Origin: Chloroflexota bacterium | GTDB taxonomy: Bacteria > Chloroflexota > Anaerolineae > Anaerolineales > DRMV01 | NCBI GenBank assembly: GCA_013153375.1 | Contig: JAADEN010000046.1 | Span: 1 to 8,158 of the forward strand | Direction: 5' to 3' | Length of the DNA stretch: 8,158 nt | Shown: one piece after another, positions 1 to 6,700 of the stretch | Layout of the letters: each line of letters begins with the position of its first letter | How positions within the stretch are numbered: the first letter of the stretch is position 1 | The notes under the pieces: model-generated | Database searches by the model: none | Seen by the model: only the letters and a program-made list of their open reading frames with translations | Told to the model about the DNA's origin: nothing | Translations under genes and position numbers: made by a program

Positions 1-1497
1 GGCGCCGTGGGCCCAGGCCGCGGCCACGGCCAGGCCCATGAGCCCCGCGGCCAGCCCGGCCCGCAACAGACCGTCGCCCACCGCGCGCCACGGGAACCCG
101 GCCAGGGCCCGCCGGATGAACAGCATCAGCAGCACGGCCTCGATGCTGGTGGCCACGGTGTTGGCCAGGGCCAGGCCGCCGTGGGGCATCCACCCCCAGG
201 CCCGAAACAGAGCCGCGAACGCGAAACTCAGCCCCAGGTTGAGGGTCATGGCCCCCGCGCCCACGGCCACGGGCGTGCGGGTGTCTTGCAGCGCGTAGAA
301 GGCCCGGGAGAGGATTTCCACCAGGGAGTGGGCCACCAGGCCCAGGGTGTACCACAGCAGGGCCCAGGCCACCAGTTGGGTGGAGCGTTCGTCGAACGCG
401 CCCCGCTGGAACAGGAGCGCGACGATGGGCTCCCGCAGCACGATGAGGCCCACCGCGGCGGGCAGGGCCAGGAAGAGCACGCCCCGCAGGGTGAAGGCCA
501 GGCTGGCCCGCAAGGAGGCCCGTTCCCCCCGGGCCGCCTGCGCGGAAAAGGTGGGCAGCGCGGCGATGGCGATGGCCTGCGCGATGACCACCTGGGGCAT
601 GGTCATCACGGCCCAGGCCACCTGGATGGCCGTCAGACTGCCCTCGGGCATGGACGAGGCCAGCACCACATTGATCCAAAAGTTCAACTGCACCACGGCC
701 ACGCCCAGCCAGCGGGGCACCATCAGCCGAAAGACGCGGCGCACCTCGGGCATGTCCCAGCCCCAGGTGAGCCAGTAGCGCCGCGCGGGCAGGCGCCACA
801 GGCCGGGGATTTGCACGCCCCAGTGGGCCAGCGCGCCCAGCACCGCGCCCCAGGCCAGGCCGTAGATGCCCCAGCGGGGCGCGAGGACCAGCACGCCGAA
901 GATCATGCCCAGCCAGTACATGGTGGGCGCGAGCGCGGGCCACAGAAAGCGGCGGTGGCTGTGCAGCACGCCCATGGTCAGGCCGCTGAGGCCGAAGATG
1001 GCCGGGGTGAGCAGCAGGATGCGCAGCAGGTCCACGGTCAGGGCCTGCTGCGGGGGCGGGAAGCCGGGGGCCAGCAGGTGCGCGACGATGGGCTCCGCGG
1101 CCCAGGCGGCCAGCAAACTGACCACGGCCAGCACGGCCACCACCAGGTTGGCCAGGGCCGAGGCCAGCCGCCACGCGTCCGCACGGCGCTCTTGCACCAG
1201 CAATTCGGTGAGCACGGGGATGAACGCGGAGCCCAGGGAGCCGCCCGCGACCAGGCTGAACAGCAGGTCGGGCAGTCGGGACGCGGCGTTGAACGCGTCC
1301 ATGGCCGCGGACGTGCCAAAGGCCTCGGACACCAGCACCTGGCGCACCAGGCCCACCAGGTTGCTGAGCAAGAAGGCCAGCATGACCGTGCCCGCGGCGC
1401 GGGCGATCTGCCCCCCGGCCGAACGCGCTGCGGCCGGGGTCGTGGCTTCGGCCCCGGCCGCGTCCGCAGATGGCGAATTACGCTTGAGGTCCGTCAT
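1..1497 (-). CDS. murJ: Lipid II flippase MurJ (MviN family), C-terminus cut by window edge
   Basis: Polytopic inner-membrane protein that flips the lipid-linked peptidoglycan precursor lipid II outward. The 499 readable codons are strongly hydrophobic in many segments and carry family landmarks: LVGLVRQ near residue 48, MDAFNAASRLPDLL near 66-79, then GGSLGSAFIPVLTE near 85-98. Further on there is a MPQVVIAQAIAIAALPTFSAQ stretch and a LFQRGAF segment. The usual family length is about 500-530 residues, so only a short end is missing; no stop is reached at position 1. The ATG at 1497 lies inside the upstream apt-like gene (20-base overlap) with no clear Shine-Dalgarno, so translation is probably coupled. 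The first 30 or so residues are a polar Ala/Pro-rich cytoplasmic extension before the first membrane helix. The Arg pair that often follows PNLL in proteobacterial MurJ is Phe-Ser here. The family call is secure; the flippase role is from family knowledge. Confidence 0.93.
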   Translation of the reverse strand, partial: MTDLKRNSPSADAAGAEATTPAAARSAGGQIARAAGTVMLAFLLSNLVGLVRQVLVSEAFGTSAAMDAFNAASRLPDLLFSLVAGGSLGSAFIPVLTELLVQERRADAWRLASALANLVVAVLAVVSLLAAWAAEPIVAHLLAPGFPPPQQALTVDLLRILLLTPAIFGLSGLTMGVLHSHRRFLWPALAPTMYWLGMIFGVLVLAPRWGIYGLAWGAVLGALAHWGVQIPGLWRLPARRYWLTWGWDMPEVRRVFRLMVPRWLGVAVVQLNFWINVVLASSMPEGSLTAIQVAWAVMTMPQVVIAQAIAIAALPTFSAQAARGERASLRASLAFTLRGVLFLALPAAVGLIVLREPIVALLFQRGAFDERSTQLVAWALLWYTLGLVAHSLVEILSRAFYALQDTRTPVAVGAGAMTLNLGLSFAFAALFRAWGWMPHGGLALANTVATSIEAVLLMLFIRRALAGFPWRAVGDGLLRAGLAAGLMGLAVAAAWAHGA

Positions 1498-2053
1498 CCG
1501 TGAACAAAGGCAGGTGGCCCAGCGCGATGATGTCGGTCCACTTGGCCCGCTCGCCCTCGGTGAAGATGGCCGCTTCGCCCACCACCTGCGCGCCGGCCTT
1601 GTCCATCACCAGGCGCATGCCTTGCAAGGTCGAGCCCGTGCTGATCACATCGTCCACCAGCACCACCCGCTTGCCCTGCACCAGTTCCCGATCCTTCTCG
1701 TCCAGGTAGAGGGTTTGGGGTTTGCCCGTGGTGATGGACAGGGTCTCGGCCGAGATGGCCTCGCCCATGTAAGGCTTGTAGGTCTTGCGCAACACCACAT
1801 AGTGCGGCTGGTTCAGGCGCACCGCGAGCGCGTGAATCAGGGGGATGCTCTTGGCCTCCGCGGTCACCAACAGGTCGAAGTCCAGGCCCGAGGCCCGCAA
1901 CTTGTCGGCCAGCGCGTCGGCCGCGGCCTCGACCAGTTCGGTATCGCCCAAAATGTTGAGGACCGCGATGCGCAGGCCGGGCTTGATCTGGAACAGCGGC
2001 AACTCACGATGCACGCCGGCGATGTCCACGGGGTAAGTCTCACGGCGGGGCAT
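1478..2053 (-). CDS. apt: Adenine phosphoribosyltransferase-like (type I PRTase)
   Basis: A 191-residue cytoplasmic type I phosphoribosyltransferase. The PRPP-binding signature VVLVDDVISTGST is at residues 130-142. The hood and flexible-loop part, with LLVTAEAKSIPLIHALA near 61-77 followed by VVLRKTYKPYMG, resembles Apt and related purine PRTases. It would transfer a purine base to PRPP for salvage, but the acceptor base cannot be read from sequence and it could be another COG0503-type PRTase. The start was placed at the ATG ending at 2053 because AGGAGG sits 5 bases upstream; an ATG ten codons earlier (2083) lacks such a site. It sits 42 bases after murA and overlaps murJ by 20 bases. A TATAAT box just upstream may allow separate transcription. 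The gene symbol is by similarity of family only. Confidence 0.8.
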   Translation of the reverse strand: MPRRETYPVDIAGVHRELPLFQIKPGLRIAVLNILGDTELVEAAADALADKLRASGLDFDLLVTAEAKSIPLIHALAVRLNQPHYVVLRKTYKPYMGEAISAETLSITTGKPQTLYLDEKDRELVQGKRVVLVDDVISTGSTLQGMRLVMDKAGAQVVGEAAIFTEGERAKWTDIIALGHLPLFTDDGPQA

Positions 2054-2058
2054 GGTTC

Positions 2059-2064
2059 CCTCCT
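2059..2064 (-). promoter_or_regulatory. Shine-Dalgarno deciding the apt start
   Basis: On the minus strand AGGAGG lies 5 bases before the ATG at 2053-2051. It supports a 191-residue protein over the 201-residue reading from the in-frame ATG at 2083. Confidence 0.8.
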
Positions 2065-2089
2065 CGCGTCGGGGGATGGTCACGCGGCC

Positions 2090-2095
2090 ATTATA
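2090..2095 (-). promoter_or_regulatory. Candidate internal -10 box upstream of apt-murJ
   Basis: A perfect TATAAT on the minus strand begins at the base right after the murA stop codon (TAG, 2098-2096). It is 36 bases before the apt start. AT-only hexamers are rare in DNA this GC-rich. I find no recognisable -35 at 16-18 bases spacing and no TGn extension, so activity is uncertain. If used, transcription would begin near 2083 and give an approximately 30-base leader holding the AGGAGG site. Confidence 0.45.
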
Positions 2096-3388
2096 CTACT
2101 CTTCCACCCGCCAGATGCGCGCGCCCAGGCCCCGCAGTTTCTCGTCCACCCGCTCGTAGCCCCGGTCGATCTGGCCGATGTTGCGGATCTCGGAGCGCCC
2201 GTGCGCGGCCAGCGCGGCCAGCACCAGGGCCATGCCGGCCCGGATGTCGGGGCTCTCGAGCCGCTCGCCCAGCAGTTGCGCGGGGCCGCTGACGATGCAG
2301 CGATGGGGGTCGCACAGCACGATGCGCGCGCCCATGCCCACCAACTTGTCGGTGAAGAACATGCGGCTGGGGTACATCCAGTCGTGGAAGAGCACCGTGC
2401 CCTGGGCCTGGGTGGCCACCACGATGGCGATGCTCATCAAATCCGTGGGGAAGCCGGGCCAGGGCATGACCGTGATCTCGGGCATGGCCTCGCCCAGGTC
2501 GGGCTCGATGGTCAGGGGCTGCTCCGCGGGCACCAGGATGTCGTCGCCCTCCTCGTGCCACACCACGCCCAGGCGTCGAAACACCAGGCGGATCATGCCC
2601 AGATAATCCACTCCCGCGTTGCGGATGCGGATGCTGCCGCGGGTGACCACGGCCGCGCCGATGTAACTGACCACCTCCAGGTAGTCAGGGCCGATGGTGA
2701 ACTCCGCGCCGTGCAGCCGTTCGACGCCCTCGATGTGCAGGGTGTTGGAGCCGATGCCCTGGATGCGCGCGCCCATGCGCACCAGCAGGCGGGCCAACTC
2801 CTGCACATGGGGCTCCGAGGCCGCGTTGCGCAGCACGGTGGTGCCTTTGGCCAGCACCGCGGCCATGAGCGCGTTCTCGGTGGCCGTGACCGAAGCCTCG
2901 TCCAGCAGGATGTCCGCGCCGTGCAGGCCGTGGGGCGCGCGGAAGGTGAACCGCCGGGCCAGGCGGTCGTAGTCGGCTTCCACGCCCAGGGCGCGCAGGG
3001 CCAGCAAGTGGGTGTCCACCCGCCGTCGGCCGATGACATCGCCGCCCGGCGGCGGCAGCACCAGGTGCCCCGTGCGCGCGCTCATGGGCCCGGCCAGCAA
3101 GATGGAGGCCCGGATGCGCTTGCACAGTTCCGGGTCCATCTCCGCGGGGCGCACGGTGCGGGCGTGCAAACGCCACGAACGCGGGCCCAACGGGGTGACT
3201 TCCACCCCCAAACTCTCCAGCAGGGCCCGCATGGTGTCCACATCGCGAATCTGGGGCACATTGTGCAGCACCACGGGCTCGTCGGTGAGCAGCGTGGCGG
3301 CCAGCAGGGGCAGGGCCGCGTTCTTGTTGCCCGCGGGCGTGACTTCGCCGTGCAACGGCACACCGCCTTCGATGACGAACTTGGCCAC
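2096..3388 (-). CDS. murA: UDP-GlcNAc 1-carboxyvinyltransferase MurA, Asp-type active site
   Basis: First committed cytoplasmic step of peptidoglycan synthesis: enolpyruvyl transfer from PEP to UDP-GlcNAc. The 430 residues match full family length (about 420-430). Visible landmarks are the N-terminal GNKNAALPLLAA with the PEP-site Lys22, RIRASILLAGP at 91-101, TATENALMAA near 168-177, PGFPTD at 311-316 (general-base Asp316) and DIRAGMALVLAAL near 381. The C-terminus has NIGQIDRGYERVDEKLRGLGA. The loop that normally reads PGGC-IG-RP-D has Asp117 instead of Cys. This is the substitution known in mycobacterial and chlamydial MurA, and it makes the enzyme insensitive to fosfomycin. The start is GTG (3388), with AAGGAG 7 bases upstream. 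It follows the epimerase by 27 bases and precedes apt by 42. Other EPSP-synthase-superfamily members (AroA) are excluded by the MurA-specific motifs. Confidence 0.96.
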   Translation of the reverse strand: MAKFVIEGGVPLHGEVTPAGNKNAALPLLAATLLTDEPVVLHNVPQIRDVDTMRALLESLGVEVTPLGPRSWRLHARTVRPAEMDPELCKRIRASILLAGPMSARTGHLVLPPPGGDVIGRRRVDTHLLALRALGVEADYDRLARRFTFRAPHGLHGADILLDEASVTATENALMAAVLAKGTTVLRNAASEPHVQELARLLVRMGARIQGIGSNTLHIEGVERLHGAEFTIGPDYLEVVSYIGAAVVTRGSIRIRNAGVDYLGMIRLVFRRLGVVWHEEGDDILVPAEQPLTIEPDLGEAMPEITVMPWPGFPTDLMSIAIVVATQAQGTVLFHDWMYPSRMFFTDKLVGMGARIVLCDPHRCIVSGPAQLLGERLESPDIRAGMALVLAALAAHGRSEIRNIGQIDRGYERVDEKLRGLGARIWRVEE

Positions 3389-3395
3389 AGCGTCT

Positions 3396-3401
3396 CTCCT
3401 T
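3396..3401 (-). promoter_or_regulatory. Shine-Dalgarno for the murA GTG start
   Basis: AAGGAG on the minus strand, 7 bases before a GTG codon. It supports GTG at 3388 as the murA start, since there is no ATG nearby at the conserved N-terminus. Confidence 0.7.
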
Positions 3402-3415
3402 GATGGGATCTGAGG

Positions 3416-4390
3416 TCAGGGCCCGGTGTCGATGTCCCTGGCCCAGGCCCGCTCGCGGCGATACCAGTCCACAAGACGGCGGACGCCCTCCTCGAAGGGC
3501 ACCTGGGGCCGCCAGTCCAACAGCCGCGCGGCCTTGTCGATGGACGCCCAGGTGTGGGGCATGTCCGCAGGATGGCGGTCCGCGTAGGTCAGCCGCGCGG
3601 GCCGGTCGCAGTAGCGCTCGATGAGGTGCACCAGGTCCATGAGGGGCCGCGGGCGGTCGTTGCCCAGGTTGACGATTTCGTAGCCCAGAGGGCGCAGCCC
3701 CGCGAGGGTGCCGCGGGCGATGTCGTCCACATAGGTGAAGTCGCGGCGCTGGGTGCCGTCGCCGAAGATGCGCACCGGCCGGCCCTCGCAAATCCACTGG
3801 GTGAAGCGCAGGGGGCTCATGTCGGGCCGCCCCGCGGGGCCGTACACGGTGAAGTAGCGCAGCACCGTGACATCCAGGCCGTGGAGCGCGTGGTAGGTGT
3901 AGGCCAGCACCTCCGCGGCCTTCTTGCTGGCCGCGTAGGGCGACAGGGGCCGGTCCGTGGGCATGTCCTCCCGGAAGGGTGGCTCCAGGCCCGCGTACAC
4001 GCTGGAGGTGGACGCGAGCACGAACTTGGGCACGCCCAGGCTGCGGGCCAACTCCAGGATGTTCAGCGTGCCGTCCACATTGGTGCGGTAGTACACCCAC
4101 GGGTCGTCCACGCTGGCCCGCACCCCGGCCCGCGCGGCCAGATGCACGATGGCGTCGTAGCGGCCCAGGCGGGTCAGGGGCTCCAGCGCGGCCCGGTCGG
4201 CCACATCCAACTGCCAGAAGCGGAAGCGCGGCTGGGCCTGCAAGCGCCGCAGGCGGTAGGCCTTCAGCCGCACATCGTAGGCCGCGTTGAGGTCGTCCAC
4301 GCCGGTGACCCGGTGCCCCTGGGCCAGCAGCATCTCCGCGGTGCGGCTGGCGATGAAACCGGCCACGCCGGTGACCAGGTAGTGGGCCAT
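3416..4390 (-). CDS. NAD-dependent nucleotide-sugar epimerase (UDP-glucuronate 4-epimerase-like SDR)
   Basis: A 324-residue extended short-chain dehydrogenase/reductase, complete at usual family length. The Rossmann motif is TGVAGFIAS at residues 7-15; the third glycine position of GxxGxxG is Ala14. Asp32 in VDDLNAAYD fits NAD ribose binding. HLAARAGVR at 83-91, TNVDGTLNILE near 103-113, the Ser/Thr-rich STSSVYA near 127-133 and the catalytic YxxxK (Tyr152, Lys156) follow. Sugar-binding segments include RYFTVYGP near 178-185 and DGTQRRDFTYVDD near 211-223. The LNAAYDVRLKAYRL stretch and HLAARAGVR recall UDP-glucuronate 4-epimerases, but the exact UDP-sugar is not provable from sequence; UDP-glucose epimerases and dehydratases are alternatives. 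Its SD (GAGGAGG, 5-base spacer) overlaps the stop codon of the upstream UDG gene, so the two are probably translated together. Position next to murA suggests cell-envelope or exopolysaccharide precursor supply. Confidence 0.88.
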   Translation of the reverse strand: MAHYLVTGVAGFIASRTAEMLLAQGHRVTGVDDLNAAYDVRLKAYRLRRLQAQPRFRFWQLDVADRAALEPLTRLGRYDAIVHLAARAGVRASVDDPWVYYRTNVDGTLNILELARSLGVPKFVLASTSSVYAGLEPPFREDMPTDRPLSPYAASKKAAEVLAYTYHALHGLDVTVLRYFTVYGPAGRPDMSPLRFTQWICEGRPVRIFGDGTQRRDFTYVDDIARGTLAGLRPLGYEIVNLGNDRPRPLMDLVHLIERYCDRPARLTYADRHPADMPHTWASIDKAARLLDWRPQVPFEEGVRRLVDWYRRERAWARDIDTGP

Positions 4391-4395
4391 GCGCG

Positions 4396-4402
4396 CCTCC
4401 TC
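4396..4402 (-). promoter_or_regulatory. Shine-Dalgarno of the epimerase, overlapping the UDG stop
   Basis: GAGGAGG on the minus strand, 5 bases before the ATG at 4390. Its first bases are shared with the TGA stop of the UDG gene (4403-4401), an arrangement that favours reinitiation by terminating ribosomes. Confidence 0.75.
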
Positions 4403-4994
4403 AGCCCTGTTCCGCCGCGTCGGCGCGGGACGCGCCCAGCACGCGGGCCACCAGTTCGGCCGCGGCCGCGAAATCTTCCTCCAGCACCTGGGCCAGCGCG
4501 GGGCGATACAGCGCGGCCGCGGGATGGTACATGGGCACGATCCAGCGCGCGCCCCGCTGCACGGCCTTGCCGTGCATCTGCCCGATGCGCGCGCCGGGGA
4601 AGAAGTATTGCAGCGCGAAGCGGCCCAGGGTGAAGATGATGGCCGGGTCCAGCAGGGTGATCTGGGCCTGCAAGAAGGGCCGACAGGCCGCGATCTCCTC
4701 GGGCCGGGGGTCGCGGTTCTTGGGCGGGCGACACTTGACGATGTTGGTGATGAATACCTGGTCGCGGCGCAGCCCGGCCCGCTCCAGGAGGCGATCCAAC
4801 AATTTCCCGGCCGCGCCCACGAAGGGCCGTCCGGTGCGGTCTTCGTGATAGCCCGGCGCTTCGCCCACCAGCATGACCCGCGCGGTGGGCGGCCCTTCGC
4901 CGGGCACGGGATGGGTGCGGGTGCGGTGCAGGTCGCAGGCCCGACAGGCCCGCACCGCGGCCGCGATCTCGTCCAACGAGGTCCATGAAGTCAT
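4401..4994 (-). CDS. Family 4 uracil-DNA glycosylase with [4Fe-4S] cluster
   Basis: Removes uracil from DNA to start base-excision repair, in the cytoplasm. The 197 residues are typical of family 4 UDGs. Four cysteines fit the iron-sulphur pattern: Cys17 and Cys20 (CRAC), Cys88 in NIVKCRPPKNR and Cys104. Motif 1 is GEAPGYHED at 44-52, followed by GRPFVGAAGKLLD at 55-67; motif 2 is MYHPAA at 155-160. The ATG at 4994 overlaps the rimI stop as ATGA, and GAGGAG lies 9 bases upstream. It is 10 bases ahead of the epimerase. The C-terminal 20 residues are Ala-rich and poorly conserved. Family 5 UDG is less likely because the GEAPG motif and PFVG spacing are those of family 4. Confidence in the family is high; substrate range (ssDNA or dsDNA, U:G or U:A) is not readable. 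Confidence 0.93.
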   Translation of the reverse strand: MTSWTSLDEIAAAVRACRACDLHRTRTHPVPGEGPPTARVMLVGEAPGYHEDRTGRPFVGAAGKLLDRLLERAGLRRDQVFITNIVKCRPPKNRDPRPEEIAACRPFLQAQITLLDPAIIFTLGRFALQYFFPGARIGQMHGKAVQRGARWIVPMYHPAAALYRPALAQVLEEDFAAAAELVARVLGASRADAAEQG

Positions 4995-5530
4995 GGCAAC
5001 GGGCTCCTCAGGCCGCATTCGCGGCGCATGATGAGCGCGTCGACGCGGCCTTGGGGGGTGAAGTAGTAGTGGCGGCGGCGGCCCACCACCGCGAAGCCGA
5101 AGGCGCGGTACAGGGCCTGCGCGGACGCGTTGTCGGCCCGCACTTCCAGGAAGACCCGCTGCACCGGGCCCTGCGCGCACGCGTAGGTCAGGGCCTGGCG
5201 CAGCAGCGCGCGGCCGATGCCCTGCCGGCGGTGCTCGGGATGCACGGCCAGGGTCGCGATCTCGGCTTCGGGCGGCGGCAGCAGCCACAGCACCACCACG
5301 CCGACGATGGCCTCGCCGCCCGTGTCGCTGGGCCGCACGGCCACCCACACCCGGCTGGAGGGCGCACGCACCTCGTGCCGCCACACCCGCTCGGACCAGG
5401 GCATGGCGAACGCGGCGCGGTGCAGGGTCGCCACCGCGGGCACATCCGCGCCGCGCATGGGGCGCAGCCCGACCCGCGCGGCCGCGGCGGACCGAACTTC
5501 AGACGGGATAGGCGGTCTCAGTGGCGACAT
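4991..5530 (-). CDS. rimI: [Ribosomal protein bS18]-alanine N-acetyltransferase RimI (GNAT)
   Basis: GNAT-fold acetyltransferase that uses acetyl-CoA to modify a protein N-terminal alanine, classically bS18. With the ATG at 5530 it has 179 residues. Landmarks: LRPMRGADVPAV near 22-33 (strand 1), PWSERVW at 44-50 as in RimI, IATLAVHPEHRRQGIGRALL at 91-110 holding the acetyl-CoA loop, LEVRADNASAQALYRAFGF near 128-146 with the probable catalytic Glu129, and a Tyr pair at 155-156. The start is uncertain: ATG 5530 overlaps tsaB by 32 bases without a clear SD. The ATG at 5458 is possible but would cut into the first conserved strand, so I prefer the longer form. The gene ends in an ATGA overlap with the UDG gene. 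Placement right after tsaB is a common bacterial arrangement that strengthens the RimI call; a related GNAT with another target cannot be fully ruled out. Confidence 0.88.
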   Translation of the reverse strand: MSPLRPPIPSEVRSAAAARVGLRPMRGADVPAVATLHRAAFAMPWSERVWRHEVRAPSSRVWVAVRPSDTGGEAIVGVVVLWLLPPPEAEIATLAVHPEHRRQGIGRALLRQALTYACAQGPVQRVFLEVRADNASAQALYRAFGFAVVGRRRHYYFTPQGRVDALIMRRECGLRSPLP

Positions 5531-6161
5531 AGAACGGCACCAGGGTGGCGGGGTCGTCCACATGGCCCCGCTGCCAGGATTGCCAGGCCAGTTCGGCCAG
5601 GTATCCGGCCCGCCGCGCGCACTGGGCGGGGCTGCCCAGGCGAATGTGCGGGTTCTGGGCCAGGACCGCGCGCTCTTCGGGGCTGAACTCGCCGCACACG
5701 ATGGTCGGCTCCTGGATGCGGCGGCTGAGCAGTTCCGCGCTGAACAGTTCGGGGCGGCTCTCCGCGCGCCATTGTTTGCCGCGGGTGCGATACCAGGCCG
5801 CGGCCAGACGCCCCCGGCCGATGGGCACCGCGGCCACCAGGGGCACGCCGGCCTCCGGCGGGATGGCCGCGGCCACCACATCCAGGGTGAACACGCCCAC
5901 CACGGGCACCTGCCAGGCCAGCGCCAGCCCCTTGACCAGGGCCATGCCGACCCGCAGGCCGCTGAACGCGCCCGGCCCTGTGGCCACGGCCAGCACCTCT
6001 GGCTTGTCGATGGCCGCCCAGCGCAGCGCGCGGCGCACCATGGGCGCCAGATCCACCGTGTGGCGTCGGGGCGCGGGCCAGAGCACTTCCACCACCACCC
6101 GCGCGCCGTCGTACACGGCCAGGCCGGTCTGAAACGAAGAGGTGTCCACGGCCAGGAGCAT
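5499..6161 (-). CDS. tsaB: tRNA t6A37 synthesis protein TsaB
   Basis: Inactive-kinase-fold partner (ASKHA superfamily) that binds TsaD and, with TsaE and TsaC, makes N6-threonylcarbamoyladenosine at position 37 of ANN-decoding tRNAs in the cytoplasm. The 220 residues match the family. Visible: LLAVDTSS at 2-9, RRHTVDLAPMVRRAL at 32-46, the hallmark GPGAFSGLRVGMALVKGLA at 62-80 (GPGSFTGLR in most relatives), and a C-terminal segment with GYLAELAWQSWQRG and an LVPFYV ending. The ATG at 6161 is 3 bases after the tsaE stop, with a GGGGAG-type SD about 9 bases upstream inside the tsaE end. The 3' end overlaps rimI. TsaD, the catalytic partner, is not in this window. Confidence 0.93.
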   Translation of the reverse strand: MLLAVDTSSFQTGLAVYDGARVVVEVLWPAPRRHTVDLAPMVRRALRWAAIDKPEVLAVATGPGAFSGLRVGMALVKGLALAWQVPVVGVFTLDVVAAAIPPEAGVPLVAAVPIGRGRLAAAWYRTRGKQWRAESRPELFSAELLSRRIQEPTIVCGEFSPEERAVLAQNPHIRLGSPAQCARRAGYLAELAWQSWQRGHVDDPATLVPFYVATETAYPV

Positions 6162-6164
6162 GGC

Positions 6165-6659
6165 TCAACTCCCCAGCAGGTCGTGCCGCAGCCCTTGCAG
6201 CAGGGGCATGGTGCGGGGCCCGCGAGCCTCGAACAGCAAGTGGCGCTTCAGGTCGTCCATCCAGGTGAAGCGGATGTCCATCCGGTCGGGCGGCAGGACC
6301 GCTTCGATGCGGTCGGCCCACTCGACCACCAGGGGGCCCTGGTCCCACAGGCTGGGCAGGTCCAGGTCCCAGGCCTCCGCGGGGCCGGCCAGGCGGTACG
6401 CGTCCAGGTGGAAGAAGGGCTGGCCGTCGGCCCGCCGGTACACATTCACCAAGATGAAAGTCGGGCTGGTCACCGGGTCCAGCGCGCCCCAACCCTGGGC
6501 CAGGCCCTGCACGAAAGTCGTCTTGCCGCTGCCCAGGTCGCCGAACAGGGCCAGCACCTGGCCGGGCTGCAGCCGCGCGCCCAGGCGCATGGCCACCCGC
6601 CGGGTCTGCTGGGGCGAATTGCTGATGAATTCCAACGCGTTCGGACGCAAAATGGGCAC
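6165..6659 (-). CDS. tsaE: tRNA t6A37 synthesis ATPase TsaE
   Basis: Small P-loop ATPase that drives turnover of the TsaB-TsaD complex in t6A formation. It has 164 residues, as expected. The N-terminal helix SPQQTRRVAMRLG precedes the Walker A motif GDLGSGKTT at 40-48. Then come VTSPTF at 63-68 (the switch-like Thr region), FFHLDAYRL at 82-90 and LVVEWADRI at 110-118, all diagnostic of the YjeE/TsaE family. The start is GTG at 6659, with GGAGGT 5 bases upstream and no better ATG. It is the first gene after a 76-base intergenic gap holding a promoter candidate, so it likely opens the operon. The stop lies 3 bases before tsaB. Confidence 0.95.
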   Translation of the reverse strand: MPILRPNALEFISNSPQQTRRVAMRLGARLQPGQVLALFGDLGSGKTTFVQGLAQGWGALDPVTSPTFILVNVYRRADGQPFFHLDAYRLAGPAEAWDLDLPSLWDQGPLVVEWADRIEAVLPPDRMDIRFTWMDDLKRHLLFEARGPRTMPLLQGLRHDLLGS

Positions 6660-6664
6660 GGCCT

Positions 6665-6670
6665 ACCTCC
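6665..6670 (-). promoter_or_regulatory. Shine-Dalgarno for the tsaE GTG start
   Basis: GGAGGT on the minus strand with a 5-base spacer to GTG at 6659. It fixes the non-ATG start of tsaE. Confidence 0.75.
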
Positions 6671-6671
6671 A

Positions 6672-6684
6672 CGGCCCGGGGCCG
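6672..6684 (-). other. Short GC hairpin in the tsaE leader
   Basis: A 13-base near-perfect inverted repeat (CGGCC, 3-base loop, GGCCG, extendable by one pair) lies immediately upstream of the SD in the presumed untranslated leader. It has no U-tract, so it is not an intrinsic terminator. Folding could affect ribosome access or RNA stability, but such hairpins also occur by chance in DNA this rich in G and C. Confidence 0.35.
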
Positions 6685-6700
6685 CGAACCAACCAGACCA

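Noticed and set aside
7..1503. A 498-codon plus-strand frame opposite murJ
   Set aside because: Its product is a Gly/His/Gln-rich shadow without any recognisable domain, and it mirrors the membrane protein coded on the minus strand.
2054..2083. Ten-codon longer start for the apt-like gene (ATG at 2083)
   Set aside because: No SD precedes it, while AGGAGG is perfectly spaced for the ATG at 2053; the possible TATAAT promoter would also start transcription at about 2083.
866..3403. An 845-codon open frame on the plus strand
   Set aside because: It runs antisense across murJ, apt and murA, all with clear family motifs. Its product is low-complexity (His, Gln, Arg, Gly rich), as expected from the complement of high-GC3 genes.
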